A DNA stretch of 64,000 nt, taken from positions 124,001-188,000 of the forward strand of contig NZ_JQKD01000007.1 in NCBI RefSeq assembly GCF_000745855.1, written 5' to 3'. Position numbers and translations under genes: made by a program. This document shows positions 44,624-55,911 of this stretch, piece by piece. This stretch comes from Xenophilus azovorans DSM 13620. GTDB taxonomy: Bacteria > Pseudomonadota > Gammaproteobacteria > Burkholderiales > Burkholderiaceae_C. The notes beneath the pieces are model-generated. The model worked only from the letters and a program-made list of their open reading frames with translations. It ran no database searches and was not told the DNA's origin. Positions within the stretch are counted from its first letter, which is position 1, and the number at the start of each line of letters is the position of its first letter.

Positions 44624-45442
44624 TTACATCGCGCGGAAGAGGTGGGCGTAGAGCCGGCTCACCGGGATCTTCTCGTCCGGCCGGCCGCGCAGCCGCAGGT
44701 GCATCTTGCCGGCGTCGTCGCGGTGCACGGACTCGACGGCTCCGGCCCGCACCACCACGGCCCGGTGCACCTGCCAGAAGGCGGCCGGGTCCAGTTGCGG
44801 CAGCAGCTGCTTCAGGGGGGTGCGGATCAGGTGCTCGCGGTCGGCGGTGAGCACGCGCACGTACTTGTCCGCCGCCTCGAAGTACAGCACCTCCTCGATC
44901 GGCACCATGCGCACGGTGGTGCCGCCGGCGTCGCTGGCGGCGATCACCTTGAGCGGCGCCGCCGGGGACTCGCCCGGCGCGCCGCCCGCGGCCGCCAGCA
45001 ACCGGCGCCACTGGGCCAGCGCCGCGTCCAGCGCATCGCCGGCCGGCGCGGTGCCGGGGGCCAGCGCCTGCCGCAGGCGAGCCACCGTGCGCTGCAGGCG
45101 CTGCGGCTGCACCGGCTTGAGCACGTAGTCCAGCGCCTGGGCCTCGAACGCGCGGGCGGCGTATTCGTCGTAGGCGGTGACGAAGACCAGCTGCGGCATC
45201 GGCGCCTCGTGCGCCGGCCAGGCGTCGGCCAGCTCGGCGGCGGCGGCCAGGCCGTCCTGGCCCGGCATGCGGATGTCGAAGAACAGCACCTGCGGCTTCA
45301 GGCGCAGCGCCTCGTCGACGGCGCGGCGCCCGTCGCCGACGGTGGCGAGCACCTGCAGCTCGGGCCAGGCCTGCGCCAGTTCGGCCTGGAGGGCCTGGGC
45401 CAGCAGGGGTTCGTCTTCGGCGATGAGGGCGGTCGGCGGCAT
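44624..45442 (-). CDS. LytTR-family response regulator
   Basis: A 272-residue response regulator. The receiver domain has acidic EDE near the N-terminus and the phospho-acceptor aspartate in VLFFDIRMPGQDG. The C-terminal LytTR DNA-binding domain spans about residues 165-270 (VPIEEVLYFEAADKYVRV, FWQVHRAVVVRAGAV). It is the partner of the LytS-type kinase encoded 11 bases upstream. LytTR regulators bind paired direct repeats; targets are not apparent, though the small membrane proteins upstream are candidates. Confidence 0.95.
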   Translation of the reverse strand: MPPTALIAEDEPLLAQALQAELAQAWPELQVLATVGDGRRAVDEALRLKPQVLFFDIRMPGQDGLAAAAELADAWPAHEAPMPQLVFVTAYDEYAARAFEAQALDYVLKPVQPQRLQRTVARLRQALAPGTAPAGDALDAALAQWRRLLAAAGGAPGESPAAPLKVIAASDAGGTTVRMVPIEEVLYFEAADKYVRVLTADREHLIRTPLKQLLPQLDPAAFWQVHRAVVVRAGAVESVHRDDAGKMHLRLRGRPDEKIPVSRLYAHLFRAM

Positions 45443-45453
45443 GGCGGATCGGG

Positions 45454-46566
45454 TCAGAGGGGAAAGAGGATGGTGGCGCGCGTGCCGCCGCCGGGCAGGC
45501 CGGCCATCTCGAGGCGGGCGCGGTCACCGTGCAGGGTGTGCAGCCGCTCGCGCACCTGCTGCACGCCGAAGCCGGACGGGCCGTCGTGGCGCTCGGGCAG
45601 GCCGCCGGCGGGCAGGCCGGCGCCGGTGTCGGCCACCTCGAGCGCGAGCTGTTCGCCCTCGGCATGCGGCACGCGCCGGGCGCTGACGCGGATCTCGCCG
45701 CCTGCGACCTGCGGCTCCAGCCCGTGGCGGATGGCGTTCTCCACCAGCGGCTGCAGCAGCAGGGGCGGCACGGGCACCTCGCGCAGTTCGTCGGGCAGCG
45801 CCAGCGTGTAGCGCAGGCGCTCGCCCATGCGCACCTGCATCAGTTCCAGGTAGTCGGCCAGGCGGTCGAACTCCTGCGCCAGCGGGTGCTGCGTGGCGCG
45901 CGAGCCGTTGAGGGTGGCGCGCAGGTAGCTGTTGAGGCGGTCGAGCATGGCGATGGCACGCGGCAGGTCCACCGCGATCAGCGCGCGCAGGTTGGCCAGC
46001 GTGTTGAACAGCATGTGCGGCTCCAGCTGCGTCTCCAGCAGCTTGAGCTGGGCCTCGCTGGCATCGCGCTCGGCGGCGGCGATCTTGGCGGCCATGGCGG
46101 CCGCACGGCCCCGCGTGTAGAAGAAGAAGGAGCCGATTGCGCCCGCTGCGATGGTGACGTACAGGCCCATCGCGCTGTCGCGGGCGCCGTCCTGCGGGTC
46201 GAGGGGCGTGGAGGAGCCGACCAGCGTGTAGGCCAGCCAGTTGCCGCCGTAGAAGGCGACCACGATGCCGATGGCCGTGAGCAGCAGGCCGCGCCAGCCC
46301 TTGGGCCAGCCGTGGCCGCCGTCGGGGCTGTTGTGGCAGTGCTTCGGGTCCACCAGGTAGCGGCCGAACTCGATCACCCCCCAGCAGATGGTGCCGATGC
46401 ACAGCGAATACACAAGCTGCGACCCATAGCTGCGACCCGGCTTCATCATGGTGGTGAACACGGCCACCACGCAGCACAGCGCCACCACGTACAGGTAGTG
46501 GCGCAGGGTGTAGAGCGCCGCGGCGCCGGGCGGGCGGCGCACGGGAGAGGGAGGCAGGGAGGACAT
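45454..46566 (-). CDS. LytS-type membrane histidine kinase
   Basis: A 370-residue kinase with about four N-terminal membrane helices and a HisKA_7TM-unrelated, LytS-style core. The phospho-acceptor box is LEPHMLFNTLANLRALI and the ATPase domain has PPLLLQPLVENAIRHGL (N box), VADTGAGLP (G1) and GFGVQQVRERL (G2). No periplasmic sensor domain is present, so the helices themselves probably sense the signal. It pairs with the LytTR regulator downstream. Confidence 0.95.
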   Translation of the reverse strand: MSSLPPSPVRRPPGAAALYTLRHYLYVVALCCVVAVFTTMMKPGRSYGSQLVYSLCIGTICWGVIEFGRYLVDPKHCHNSPDGGHGWPKGWRGLLLTAIGIVVAFYGGNWLAYTLVGSSTPLDPQDGARDSAMGLYVTIAAGAIGSFFFYTRGRAAAMAAKIAAAERDASEAQLKLLETQLEPHMLFNTLANLRALIAVDLPRAIAMLDRLNSYLRATLNGSRATQHPLAQEFDRLADYLELMQVRMGERLRYTLALPDELREVPVPPLLLQPLVENAIRHGLEPQVAGGEIRVSARRVPHAEGEQLALEVADTGAGLPAGGLPERHDGPSGFGVQQVRERLHTLHGDRARLEMAGLPGGGTRATILFPL

Positions 46567-46622
46567 GTACCGGGATTCTTGACGAAGAAGCGCGGCGCCG
46601 CCCAGCGGCGCGCCGCGCTCCG

Positions 46623-46922
46623 TCACCAGGGATCGGTGCCGGCGGCCTGCAGCCGGGTGCGCTCGCGCTCGACCATGCGGCCCATCAGCGAGCCGCCCGG
46701 CGCGAAGGCCCACACCGCCAGGCCGTGGAAGAACAGCCCCAGGCCCCAGCCCAGCAGCGGATACACGGCCCAGTGCCGCCCGCTGCCCAGCGAGAGCGCG
46801 ACCAGCCCGGCGTTGACCGCCACATACACCGCGGCGTGGATGAACCAGCCCAGCTTGGCCCGGGCGCGGCGGTGGGCCAGCCGGTCGAGGCGTTGGGAAT
46901 CGGGACGGGAGGTGGTGTTCAT
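46623..46922 (-). CDS. 2TM-domain small membrane protein
   Basis: A 99-residue protein with a basic, cytoplasmic N-terminus (RLDRLAHRRARAKLGWF) and two helices (IHAAVYVAVNAGLVALSL, LGWGLGLFFHGLAVWAFA). It matches the 2TM domain found beside or fused to LytS-type kinases in other bacteria. It lies 56 bases upstream of the kinase gene on the same strand, so it may be an accessory of that signalling system. Confidence 0.85.
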   Translation of the reverse strand: MNTTSRPDSQRLDRLAHRRARAKLGWFIHAAVYVAVNAGLVALSLGSGRHWAVYPLLGWGLGLFFHGLAVWAFAPGGSLMGRMVERERTRLQAAGTDPW

Positions 46923-46967
46923 GGCGGACTCCTCGGGAACGGGTGGGTGGATGGAAGGCAGGGGATC

Positions 46968-47489
46968 TCAGGCGGCGGCCGGCACCGCGTGGCGGCGCGC
47001 GGCCAGCCGGACCAGCCGCAGCGCGCGGCCGGCGAACACGCCGCTGAACAGGCCATACAGCGTGCTGACGCCCACGGCGAAGCCGGCCTGGTGGGCGTAG
47101 GCGGGATGGAAGGCCAGCGTCACGCCGACCGCGTACTTGGTCAGGAAGATGCCCATCATCAGCGCCAGCGGCACGGCGCTGCCGGGCTGGTGGAAGCGGC
47201 GGGCCCCGGCGTCGTAGCGCACGGAGGGGTTGAGCGGCACGCGGCTGACCGTCGCCAGCGCGACCGCCGCCGCGGCGGCCCAGCCGGCCATCGCCAGCGG
47301 CCCGGCGCCGGCATGGCCGAAGGCCGTCGCCACGCCATAGGCGGCGAAGGCCACCATGGCCAGCGGCAGGGCCACCGCACGGGCCAGCGGGGTGCTGCCG
47401 GGCCGAAGCTGCCGGCCGCCCATCCAGGCCAGCAGGGCGAAGACGGCGAACACCCAGGTGGGCGTGTGGGCGAGGATCTGGATCAGCAT
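46968..47489 (-). CDS. Multi-pass membrane protein, DUF6622-like
   Basis: A 173-residue protein with four or five hydrophobic helices (ILAHTPTWVFAVFALLAWMG at the start, AVALPLAMVAFAAYGVATAF, LALMMGIFLTKYAVGV). The opening resembles the DUF6622 family, though I am not certain. AAGGAG precedes the ATG at 47489 by nine bases. It is the first gene of the minus-strand cluster with the 2TM protein, kinase and regulator. Function unknown. Confidence 0.75.
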   Translation of the reverse strand: MLIQILAHTPTWVFAVFALLAWMGGRQLRPGSTPLARAVALPLAMVAFAAYGVATAFGHAGAGPLAMAGWAAAAAVALATVSRVPLNPSVRYDAGARRFHQPGSAVPLALMMGIFLTKYAVGVTLAFHPAYAHQAGFAVGVSTLYGLFSGVFAGRALRLVRLAARRHAVPAAA

Positions 47490-47638
47490 GGCGGGACTCC
47501 TTGGAGGACGTTGGTTGTGCGGAGGCATCGGAAGGTCGATGGGCGCACTGTGCGACCGCGGGCGCCGCCATCCCAGCGGCATGCGACGGAATGCGCCAGG
47601 CGCGCGCGAAATGCGCCCGCGGCGCGCCGGCGGCGGCC

Positions 47639-47654
47639 TTTACCGGCCGTTTAC
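47639..47654. promoter_or_regulatory. TTTAC direct repeat upstream of mdtA
   Basis: TTTAC occurs at 47639 and 47650, an 11-base period typical of winged-helix response-regulator sites. It lies about 85 bases before mdtA in the region between mdtA and the divergent membrane-protein gene. Confidence 0.35.
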
Positions 47655-47739
47655 GGTCGGGTGGGCATGGCGTCTACGATTCGCCGCTCTACTGGCGCCG
47701 CCGCATGCACAAGGCGGTCTCACCCCTTTCTTCCCCTCC

Positions 47740-49395
47740 ATGGCTCACGCTCCCAGCCCCGATCCGACCCCGCAGCCTTCCGACGTCCACGCGCCGCCGC
47801 CGATGCGGCCGCCGTCGCGGCGCCGGCGCTGGCTGGGCGCCCTGGCGGCGGTGCTGGTGCTGGGCGTGCTGGCCGGGGGCAGCTACTACCTGGTCAAGCG
47901 GCCGGCGGCCGACGGGCGCGGCGGCTTCGCCGGCGGGCCGCGCGGACCGGGTGGGCCGGGCGGCCCCGGCGGCTTCGGCCTGGTGACGGTGGGTCATGCC
48001 GCCGCCGAGCAGGCCCGGATCCCGATCACCCTCGACGCGCTGGGCACCGTGACGCCGCTGGCCACCATCACGCTCAAGCCCCAGGTCGGCGGCGTGCTGA
48101 CCGAGGTGCTGTTCGAGGAAGGCCAACTGGTCAAGAAGGGCCAGTTGCTGGCCCGCATCGACCCGCGCCCCTACGAGCAGGCGCTGGAGCAGGCCAGGGG
48201 CGCACGCCTGCGCGACGAGGCGCAACTGGAGGCGGCCCGGGTCACGCTGGCGCGCTACCGCACCCTGCTGGGACAGGACTCCATCGCCCGCCAGGACGTG
48301 GACACGCAGGCCGCGCTGGTCAAGCAGCTCGAAGGCACCGTGACCAGCGACCGCGCCTCCGAGGCGGCGGCGCGGGTCAACCTGGAGTTCACCCGCATCA
48401 CCGCGCCGGTGGCCGGCCGCATCGGCCTGCGCACGGTGGACCCGGGCAACACCGTGGCCGCCGGCGGCACGAGCGGCATCGCCGTCATCACGCAGATCCA
48501 TCCCATCGACGTGCAGTTCGCCGTGCCGCAGGGCCGCATCCCGGACATCCAGACGCAGGTGGCGGCGGGCGCGAAGCTGGAAGTGACCGCGACGGACCGC
48601 AACCGCAGCGACGTGCTGGACCGCGGCACCTTTTCCACGCTCGACAACCTGGTGGACACCACCACCGGCACCGTCAAGGCCAAGGCGCGCTTCGAGAACA
48701 CGGCGGGCCTGCTCTTTCCCAACCAGTTCGTCAACGTGCGGCTGACGCTGCGCACCATCGACACGCTGGTGGTCCCGGTGACGGCCGTGCGCACCGGCCC
48801 GAACGGCCCTTACGTCTACGTGATCGCCGAGGACCGCACCGTCTCGATGCGCGCCGTCAAGCGCGGCGAGGCGACGGTGGACGTGATCGCCATCACCGAG
48901 GGGCTGAAGGCGGGCGAGCTGGTGGTCACCGAAGGCGGCGACCGCCTCAGCGAGGGCTCGCGCGTGCAGTTGCAGGGCGAGCGCCCGGCCGCCACCGGCC
49001 CGCGCCCGCAGGGCGGCGGGCGGCGGCGCGGGCAGGGCGGTGCCGGTGCGCCGCCGGCGGCACCGGGCGCCGCGGCGCCGGCGCCAGCCGGTTCGCCCAC
49101 GGTGGCCGCGCCCACGGTGGGCGGCAGCGGCGGCGCACCCGCGCCGGTGGGCGAAGGCACGCCGGCCACGGCCGCGCCCTCGGGCGGCACCGCCGCGCCG
49201 GCGCCTGCCGCGCTGCCGACGCCCGAGCAGCGCCAGCGCATGCTCGACAGCGCGAAGGACGACCCCGAGCAACTGGCCCGGCGCAAGCAGTTCCTGGAGC
49301 AGCTCGACAAGGGCGACCCCGAGGCGCTGGCGCGCTGGCAGCGCATGCAGCAGCGCCAGCGTGAAGGCGGCGGGCCGGGCCGCCCGGCCTCCTGA
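47740..49395 (+). CDS. mdtA: RND periplasmic adaptor, MdtA-like
   Basis: A 551-residue membrane fusion protein. An N-terminal helix ([20 protein letters not shown]) anchors it; a Gly-rich linker follows. Lipoyl halves are [20 protein letters not shown] and [21 protein letters not shown] flanking an alpha-hairpin, then beta-barrel and membrane-proximal domains. From about residue 410 an unusual Ala/Pro/Gly-rich tail ends in a charged helix, roughly 130 residues beyond typical MdtA. It links the inner-membrane pumps to the outer-membrane factor encoded downstream, and the four genes form one operon. Confidence 0.94.
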   Translation: MAHAPSPDPTPQPSDVHAPPPMRPPSRRRRWLGALAAVLVLGVLAGGSYYLVKRPAADGRGGFAGGPRGPGGPGGPGGFGLVTVGHAAAEQARIPITLDALGTVTPLATITLKPQVGGVLTEVLFEEGQLVKKGQLLARIDPRPYEQALEQARGARLRDEAQLEAARVTLARYRTLLGQDSIARQDVDTQAALVKQLEGTVTSDRASEAAARVNLEFTRITAPVAGRIGLRTVDPGNTVAAGGTSGIAVITQIHPIDVQFAVPQGRIPDIQTQVAAGAKLEVTATDRNRSDVLDRGTFSTLDNLVDTTTGTVKAKARFENTAGLLFPNQFVNVRLTLRTIDTLVVPVTAVRTGPNGPYVYVIAEDRTVSMRAVKRGEATVDVIAITEGLKAGELVVTEGGDRLSEGSRVQLQGERPAATGPRPQGGGRRRGQGGAGAPPAAPGAAAPAPAGSPTVAAPTVGGSGGAPAPVGEGTPATAAPSGGTAAPAPAALPTPEQRQRMLDSAKDDPEQLARRKQFLEQLDKGDPEALARWQRMQQRQREGGGPGRPAS

Positions 49396-49409
49396 GCGGG
49401 GTGTCCGCC

Positions 49410-52400
49410 GTGAGTCCTTCGCGTCCCTTCATCGAGCGGCCGGTCGCCACCGGCCTCCTGATGCTGGCCATCGTGCTGGCCGGCCTGGTCGGCCTGCGCT
49501 TCCTGCCGCTGGCGGCGCTGCCGCAGGTGGACTACCCGACCATCCAGGTGCAGACGCTGTACCCCGGCGGCAGCCCGGAGGTGATGAGCCGCACCGTCAC
49601 CGCGCCGCTGGAGCGCCAGTTCGGCCAGATGGCCGGGCTGAACCGCATGAGCTCGGTGAGCGCCGCCGGCGTGTCCATCGTCACCCTGCAGTTCGACCTG
49701 AACGAGACGCTGGACGTGGCGGAGCAGCAGGTGCAGGCGGCCATCAACGCCGGCGGCTCCTTCCTGCCGGCCGACCTGCCGGCGCCGCCCGTGTACGCCA
49801 AGGTCAACCCGGCCGACTCGCCCATCCTCACCCTGGCGGTGAGCAGCGACACCATGCCGCTGACGGAGGTGCAGAACCTGGTGAACACGCGGCTGGCGCA
49901 GAAGATGAGCCAGGTGACGGGCGTCGGCCTGGTCACGCTCTCGGGCGGGCAGCGTCCCGCGGTGCGCATCCAGGCCGACACCAACGCGCTGGCCTCGGTG
50001 GGCATCGGCATCGACACGCTGCGCAGCGCCATCAGTGCGGCCAACGCCAACAGCGCCAAGGGCAGCTTCGACGGCCCGAAGCGCTCCTACACCATCAACG
50101 CCAACGACCAGCTGCTCACGGCGGCCGACTACCGGAACCTGATCGTCGCGTGGAAGAACGGCGCCCCCGTGCGCATGCGCGACGTGGCCCAGGTGGTCGA
50201 CAGCGCCGAGAACAACCAGCTCGGCGCCTGGGCCGCGCTCAAGGCCGATGCCGACGCGAAGGCCGACACCGTGAAGAACGCCGACGGCACGCTGCGCCCG
50301 GCCGTCATCCTGAACGTGCAGCGCCAGCCCGGTGCCAACGTGATCGCCACGGTCGACGCCATCAAGAAGCAGTTGCCCGAGCTGACGGCCTCGCTGCCCG
50401 GCGCGGTGCGCATGCAGGTCCTGTCGGACCGCACCACCGGCATCCGCGCCTCGGTGCACCACGTGCAGATCGAGCTGGTGCTGGCGGTGGTGCTGGTGGT
50501 CTTGGTGATCTTCTTCTTCCTGCACAACCTGCGCGCCACCGTCATCGCCAGCATCGCGGTGCCGATCTCGCTCATCGGCACCTGCGGGCTGATGTACCTG
50601 CTGGGCTATTCGCTCAACAACCTGAGCCTGATGGCGCTGACCATCGCCACCGGCTTCGTGGTCGACGACGCGATCGTGATGATCGAGAACATCGCCCGCT
50701 ACCTGGAGGAGGGCGAGAAGCCCTTCGCCGCCGCGCTCAAGGGCGCCACGCAGATCGGCTTCACCATCATCTCGCTGACGGTCTCGCTGATCGCGGTGCT
50801 GATCCCGCTGCTGTTCATGCAGGACGTGGTGGGGCGCCTGTTCCGCGAGTTCGCGGTGACGCTGGCGATCACCATCCTGATCTCCGCCGTGGTCTCTCTG
50901 ACGCTGGTACCGATGATGTCCGCGCGCTGGCTGAAGCCCGAGTCCGAGCAGCGTGGCCGCTTCGGCCACAAGGTGCAGGCCTTCTTCGACCGCGTGATCG
51001 CCCGCTACGACGTCGGCCTGCTGTGGGTGCTGCGGCACCAGCCGCTGACGCTGGTGGTCGCCATCGCCACGCTGGCGCTGACGGTGCTGCTGTACGCGGT
51101 CATCCCCAAGGGCCTGTTCCCGACGCAGGACACGGGACAGCTCAAGGCCCGCATCGAGGCCGCGCAGGACGTCTCGTACACCCGCATGGCCGAGCTGCAG
51201 AAGGCGGCGGCGCAGGCGATCCTGGAAGACCCCGAGGTGCAGAGCATCAGCTCGGTGGTCGGCGTGGACGCGGCCAACAACACCATGCTCAACACCGGCA
51301 GCATGCTGATCAACCTGCGCGCCGGCCGCGGCGACCAGCAGGAGATCATGCAGCGCCTGCGCGAGCGCGTGCGCACTCAGGCGGCCGGCGTCGTGCTGTA
51401 CCTGCAGCCCACGCAGGACCTGACCATCGACGCCGAGACCGGCCCCACCGAGTACCGCCTGTCGCTGGAAGGCGTGGACACGCAGGCCGTGAACGAGTGG
51501 GCGCGCAAGCTGGTGGACCGGCTGCGCACCGCAGAGCTGGCGTCCACGGTGCGCAACGCCACCACCGACGCCGGCGCGCAGGGCCTGGCCGCCTACGTGG
51601 ACATCGACCGCGCCACCGCCTCGCGCCTGTCGGTCACGGCCAGCTCGGTGGACGACGCGCTCTACAGCGCCTTCGGTCAGCGCATCGTGTCCACCATCTT
51701 CACCGAGACCAACCAGTACCGCGTGATCCTGGAGGCGCAGCGCGACGGGCTGGCGTCCATCCAGGGCCTGGGCACGCTGCAGATGCGCACCGGCGGCGGC
51801 TCGACCACGCCCCTGTCCTCCTTCGCCACCGTGCGCGAGCAGCTGGCGCCGCTGCAGGTGACGCGCGTGGCGCAGTACCCGGCCGCCACGGTGGGCTTCG
51901 ACACCGCGCCGGGCATGGCGCTGGGCAAGTCGGTGGCGGCCATCCGCACGGCGGCGAAGGACATCGGCATGCCCTCCAGCATCTCGATGAAGTTCCTCGG
52001 CGCGGCCGGCACCTACGAGACCTCGCTGACCAGCCAGCTCTGGCTGATCCTGGCGGCGGTGGTGTGCGTCTACATCGTGCTGGGCGTGCTGTACGAAAGC
52101 TACGTGCACCCGCTGACCATCCTCTCCACGCTGCCCTCGGCCGGCGTGGGCGCGCTGCTGGCGCTGATGCTGACCGGCAACGATCTGGGCGTGATCGGCA
52201 TCATCGGCATCATCTTGCTGATCGGCATCGTCAAGAAGAACGCGATCATGATGATCGACTTCGCCATCGACGCCGAGCGAGGACGTTTGCCCCCCGGTGC
52301 CTCCGGCGCACGCCCCCCCGAGGGGGGCGCTGGCGCGCTTGGGAGCGGCCCGGCGCCGCGCCAGGGCATGTCGCCCGAGGAGGCGATCCGCCAGGCCGCG

Positions 52401-52658
52401 CTGCTGCGCTTCCGCCCGATCCTGATGACCACGCTGGCGGCCCTGTTCGCCGCCGTGCCGCTGATGTTCGGCTGGGGCGAGGGCGCCGAGCTGCGCCGTC
52501 CGCTGGGCCTCGCGATCTTCGGCGGGCTGGTCGTGTCGCAGGTGCTCACGCTCTTCACCACGCCGGTGATCTACCTGGCCTTCGACCGCATCGGCCGGCG
52601 CCTGGCGCGCCGCCGCGAGGAGGCCGAGGCGCAGGGCATCGGAGGGGCCGGCGCGTGA
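49410..52658 (+). CDS. mdtB: RND efflux permease MdtB-like, with in-frame repeat insertion
   Basis: A 1082-residue RND pump subunit with twelve helices and two large periplasmic loops. The start [19 protein letters not shown] and the proton-relay region [12 protein letters not shown] (double Asp) are intact. I prefer the GTG at 49410, with GAGCGGGG nine bases upstream; a GTG at 49401 is too close to that site. About residues 958-984, in the cytoplasmic loop after [11 protein letters not shown], a Gly/Pro-rich insert encoded by a palindromic repeat interrupts the normal [11 protein letters not shown] sequence. It probably forms a heterotrimer with MdtC for drug or bile-salt export. Confidence 0.95.
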   Translation: MSPSRPFIERPVATGLLMLAIVLAGLVGLRFLPLAALPQVDYPTIQVQTLYPGGSPEVMSRTVTAPLERQFGQMAGLNRMSSVSAAGVSIVTLQFDLNETLDVAEQQVQAAINAGGSFLPADLPAPPVYAKVNPADSPILTLAVSSDTMPLTEVQNLVNTRLAQKMSQVTGVGLVTLSGGQRPAVRIQADTNALASVGIGIDTLRSAISAANANSAKGSFDGPKRSYTINANDQLLTAADYRNLIVAWKNGAPVRMRDVAQVVDSAENNQLGAWAALKADADAKADTVKNADGTLRPAVILNVQRQPGANVIATVDAIKKQLPELTASLPGAVRMQVLSDRTTGIRASVHHVQIELVLAVVLVVLVIFFFLHNLRATVIASIAVPISLIGTCGLMYLLGYSLNNLSLMALTIATGFVVDDAIVMIENIARYLEEGEKPFAAALKGATQIGFTIISLTVSLIAVLIPLLFMQDVVGRLFREFAVTLAITILISAVVSLTLVPMMSARWLKPESEQRGRFGHKVQAFFDRVIARYDVGLLWVLRHQPLTLVVAIATLALTVLLYAVIPKGLFPTQDTGQLKARIEAAQDVSYTRMAELQKAAAQAILEDPEVQSISSVVGVDAANNTMLNTGSMLINLRAGRGDQQEIMQRLRERVRTQAAGVVLYLQPTQDLTIDAETGPTEYRLSLEGVDTQAVNEWARKLVDRLRTAELASTVRNATTDAGAQGLAAYVDIDRATASRLSVTASSVDDALYSAFGQRIVSTIFTETNQYRVILEAQRDGLASIQGLGTLQMRTGGGSTTPLSSFATVREQLAPLQVTRVAQYPAATVGFDTAPGMALGKSVAAIRTAAKDIGMPSSISMKFLGAAGTYETSLTSQLWLILAAVVCVYIVLGVLYESYVHPLTILSTLPSAGVGALLALMLTGNDLGVIGIIGIILLIGIVKKNAIMMIDFAIDAERGRLPPGASGARPPEGGAGALGSGPAPRQGMSPEEAIRQAALLRFRPILMTTLAALFAAVPLMFGWGEGAELRRPLGLAIFGGLVVSQVLTLFTTPVIYLAFDRIGRRLARRREEAEAQGIGGAGA
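52281..52361. repeat. Palindromic repeat inserted in mdtB
   Basis: An 81-base, 27-codon segment whose core CGCCCCCCCGAGGGGGGCG is a palindrome followed by GCGCGCTTGGGAGCGGCCCGG. The same core and tail order recurs at 60599-60650 between two genes. Its length is divisible by three and it contains no in-frame stop, so mdtB stays open. Confidence 0.8.
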
Positions 52659-55600
52659 ACCTCTCGCGCATCTTCGTCCAGCGGCCGATCGCCACCGTGC
52701 TGCTGACGATCGGCATCGCGCTGGCCGGCATCATGGCCTTCTTCGTGCTGCCGGTGTCGCCGCTGCCGCAGGTGGACTTCCCGGTGATCTCGGTGTCGGC
52801 GAGCCTCTCTGGCGCCAGCCCATCGACCATGGCCTCCAGCGTCGCCACGCCGCTGGAGCGGCGGCTGGGCATCATCCCCGGCGTCAACGAGATGACGTCG
52901 AACAGCTCCAACGGCTCCACGCGCGTGACGCTGCAGTTCGACCTGGACCGCGACATCGACGCCGCCGCGCGCGAGGTGCAGGCCGCCATCAACGCCGCCC
53001 GCGCCGACCTGCCCAGCACGCTGCGCAGCAACCCGACCTACCGCAAGGCCAACCCGACGGCGGCGCCGGTGATCATCCTGGCGCTGACGTCGAAGACGCG
53101 CACGCCGGGCCAGATCTACGACGCCGTGTCGAACATCGTGAGCCAGCGCCTGTCGCAGGTGGAGGGCGTGGGCGACGTGGAGATCGGCGGCGGCTCGCTG
53201 CCGGCGGTGCGGGTGGAGCTGGAGCCCTATTCGCTCAACCGCATGGGCATCAGCACCGAGGACGTGCGCGCCGCCATCCAGGCCAACAACGCCAACCGGC
53301 CCAAGGGCACGATCGAGGGCCACGGCCGCCGGCTGCAGGTCTACACGCCGGCGCCAGGCCTGCGCGCGGCCGACTACCGCGACCTGGTGATCGCCTGGCG
53401 CAACAACGCGCCGGTCAAGCTGTCGGACGTGGCCAGCGTGACCGACAGCGTGGAGAACACGCGCACGGTGGGCCTGTTCAACGGCCAGCCGGCGGTGATC
53501 GTGCTGGTCACGCAGGAGCCGGGCGCCAACATCATCGAGACGGTGGACGGCGTGCGCGAGCTGCTGCCCGAGCTGCGCGCGCAACTGCCGCAGGACATCG
53601 AGGTGCAGGTCGCCTCCGACCGCACCAACTCCATCCGCGCCTCGCTGCACGAGGTGGAAGTCACGCTGGTGATCTCGGTGGTGCTGGTGGTGTTCGTGGT
53701 CGGCGTGTTCCTGCGCCGGGCGCGCGCCACCATCATCCCGGCGGTGGCGACGGTGGTGTCGCTGCTGGGCACCTTCGGCGTGATGCACCTGCTGGGTTTC
53801 TCGCTCAACAACCTGTCGCTGATGGCGCTGACGGTGGCCACCGGCTTCGTGGTGGACGATGCCATCGTGGTGCTGGAGAACACGCAGCGCCACATCGAGA
53901 ACGGCATGGGCCGGCTGCAGGCCGCGCTGCAGGGTGCGCGCGAGGTGGGCTTCACCGTGCTGTCGATCAGCCTGTCGCTGGTGGCGGTGTTCATCCCGCT
54001 GCTGTTCATGGGCGGGCAGGTGGGGCGGCTGTTCAAGGAGTTCGCGGTCACGCTGTCGGCGGCGGTGATGATCTCGCTCGTCATCTCGCTGACCACCACG
54101 CCGATGATGTGCGCCACGCTGCTGCGTGCCGAGGCCTACTACCGCAACCGCCGGCCGGGGCGCGTCAGCGGGCCCTTCCTGCGCGCCACGGAGCGGCTGT
54201 GGCAGGCCAGCCTGCGCGGCTACGCCCATGCGCTGGACTGGGCGCTGGCCAGCAAGGTGCTGGTGGCGTCCTCGCTGCTGGTGGTGATCGGGCTGAACGT
54301 CTACCTGTTCGCGCACGTGCCCAAGGGCTACTTCCCGCAGCAGGACAACGGCCAGCTCAACGGCGGCATCCGCGCCGACCAGAGCATCTCCTCGGCCGCG
54401 CTCACGGCCAAGCTGCGGCAGGCGGTGGACATCATCAACGCCGACCCGGCGGTGGACACCGTGGTCGCCTTCGGCGGCGGCTCGCGCGCCGGCGGCGGCT
54501 TCATGTTCGTCAACCTCAAGCCCTACGGCAGCCAGCGCAAGGAGAAGACGCAGGCCGTCATCGACCGCCTGCGCCCGCAACTCAACGAACTGACCGGCCT
54601 GCGCGTGTTCCTCGGGCTGGTGCAGGACCTGCGCATGGGCGGGCGGCAGAGCAATTCGAGCTACCAGTACACGCTCAAGAGCGATTCGCTCTCGGACCTG
54701 CGCACTTGGTCGAAGCGGCTCTCGGACCGGCTGGCCGAGATCCCGCAGTTGACCGACGTGGACGGCGAGTCCTCCGACAACGGCGTGGAGACCTACGTGG
54801 ACGTCGACCGCGACGCCGCCGCGCGGCTGGGCGTCAACTCGGCCGCGCTCAACGCCGCCATGTACAACGCCTTCGGCCAGCGTTCGGTCGCCACCATCTA
54901 CAACGAGCTGAACCAGTACTCGGTGATCATGGAGTGGGCGCCGCGCTTCCAGCGCTCGCCCATCGTGCTGGCCGACCTGTACGTGCCCTCGACCATCACC
55001 GCCACGACCGACAGCGCCACCGGCCAGTCGACGGTCAGCACGCTGCAGGCCAACACCGACAGCAGCACCGGCACCTCCACCGTCGCCTCGGCCAACCCCG
55101 GCGCGCGCAACTCCTCGGCCGGGCAGGCGCTGGCGACCGCCACCACCACCATGGTGCCCATGTCGGCCTTCTCGCAGCTGAAGGAGCGGGCGGTGCCCAG
55201 CTCCATCAGCCACGACGACGGGGAACTGTCGAGCACCATCTCCTTCAGCCTGGCCGACGGCGTGACGCTGGCCGAGGCGCAGCAGCTCGTCAAGCAGGCC
55301 GAGAACGACGTCGCCATGCCCGTCAACGTGCGCGGCAGCTTCGCCGGCACCGCGCGCGCGGCGCAGCAGCAGGGCTCGCAGCAGGTGGTGCTGATCGTCG
55401 CCGCCATCGTCGTGATCTACATCGTGCTGGGCATCCTGTACGAGAGCCTGATCCACCCCATCACGGTGCTCACCACGCTGCCCTCGGCCGGCGTGGGCGC
55501 GGTGCTGGCGCTGCTGCTGTTCCGCATGGAGCTGTCGGTGATCGCGCTCATCGGCCTGTTCCTGCTGATCGGCATCGTGAAGAAGAACGCCATCCTGATC

Positions 55601-55906
55601 ATCGACTTCGCGCTGGAGGCGCAGCGCGCGCGCGGGCTCTCGGCCGTGGAGGCGGTGCGCGAGGCCAGCCTGCTGCGCTTCCGCCCGATCCTCATGACAT
55701 CGCTGGCGGCGGCGCTGGGTGCGCTGCCGCTGGCCATCGGCTTCGGCCAGGGCGCCGAGCTGCGCCAGCCGCTGGGCGTGACCATCATCGGCGGCCTGAT
55801 CGCCAGCCAGCTCCTGACGCTGTTCACGGTGCCGGTGGTCTACGTGCTGCTCGACAAGCTGCGCCGCCGGGCGCCCAACGAACGTGCCCTGGCGCGATCC
55901 GCCTGA
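52655..55906 (+). CDS. mdtC: RND efflux permease MdtC-like
   Basis: A 1083-residue RND pump subunit starting at the GTG at 52655, which overlaps the mdtB stop (GTGA). The relay motif [12 protein letters not shown] and the C-terminal [11 protein letters not shown] are intact. In the second periplasmic half, between LADLYV and MVPMSAF, about 55 Ser/Thr/Ala-rich residues are inserted where relatives have a few. It works with MdtB as a mixed trimer driven by protons. Substrate range is unknown. Confidence 0.95.
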   Translation: MNLSRIFVQRPIATVLLTIGIALAGIMAFFVLPVSPLPQVDFPVISVSASLSGASPSTMASSVATPLERRLGIIPGVNEMTSNSSNGSTRVTLQFDLDRDIDAAAREVQAAINAARADLPSTLRSNPTYRKANPTAAPVIILALTSKTRTPGQIYDAVSNIVSQRLSQVEGVGDVEIGGGSLPAVRVELEPYSLNRMGISTEDVRAAIQANNANRPKGTIEGHGRRLQVYTPAPGLRAADYRDLVIAWRNNAPVKLSDVASVTDSVENTRTVGLFNGQPAVIVLVTQEPGANIIETVDGVRELLPELRAQLPQDIEVQVASDRTNSIRASLHEVEVTLVISVVLVVFVVGVFLRRARATIIPAVATVVSLLGTFGVMHLLGFSLNNLSLMALTVATGFVVDDAIVVLENTQRHIENGMGRLQAALQGAREVGFTVLSISLSLVAVFIPLLFMGGQVGRLFKEFAVTLSAAVMISLVISLTTTPMMCATLLRAEAYYRNRRPGRVSGPFLRATERLWQASLRGYAHALDWALASKVLVASSLLVVIGLNVYLFAHVPKGYFPQQDNGQLNGGIRADQSISSAALTAKLRQAVDIINADPAVDTVVAFGGGSRAGGGFMFVNLKPYGSQRKEKTQAVIDRLRPQLNELTGLRVFLGLVQDLRMGGRQSNSSYQYTLKSDSLSDLRTWSKRLSDRLAEIPQLTDVDGESSDNGVETYVDVDRDAAARLGVNSAALNAAMYNAFGQRSVATIYNELNQYSVIMEWAPRFQRSPIVLADLYVPSTITATTDSATGQSTVSTLQANTDSSTGTSTVASANPGARNSSAGQALATATTTMVPMSAFSQLKERAVPSSISHDDGELSSTISFSLADGVTLAEAQQLVKQAENDVAMPVNVRGSFAGTARAAQQQGSQQVVLIVAAIVVIYIVLGILYESLIHPITVLTTLPSAGVGAVLALLLFRMELSVIALIGLFLLIGIVKKNAILIIDFALEAQRARGLSAVEAVREASLLRFRPILMTSLAAALGALPLAIGFGQGAELRQPLGVTIIGGLIASQLLTLFTVPVVYVLLDKLRRRAPNERALARSA

Positions 55907-55911
55907 GAACC

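Noticed and set aside
49040..52654. Plus-strand frame continuous with mdtC that would extend it upstream by about 1,200 codons
   Set aside because: The extension overlaps mdtA and mdtB in another frame and reads as low-complexity Arg/Pro/Ala; the RND N-terminus begins at the GTG at 52655.
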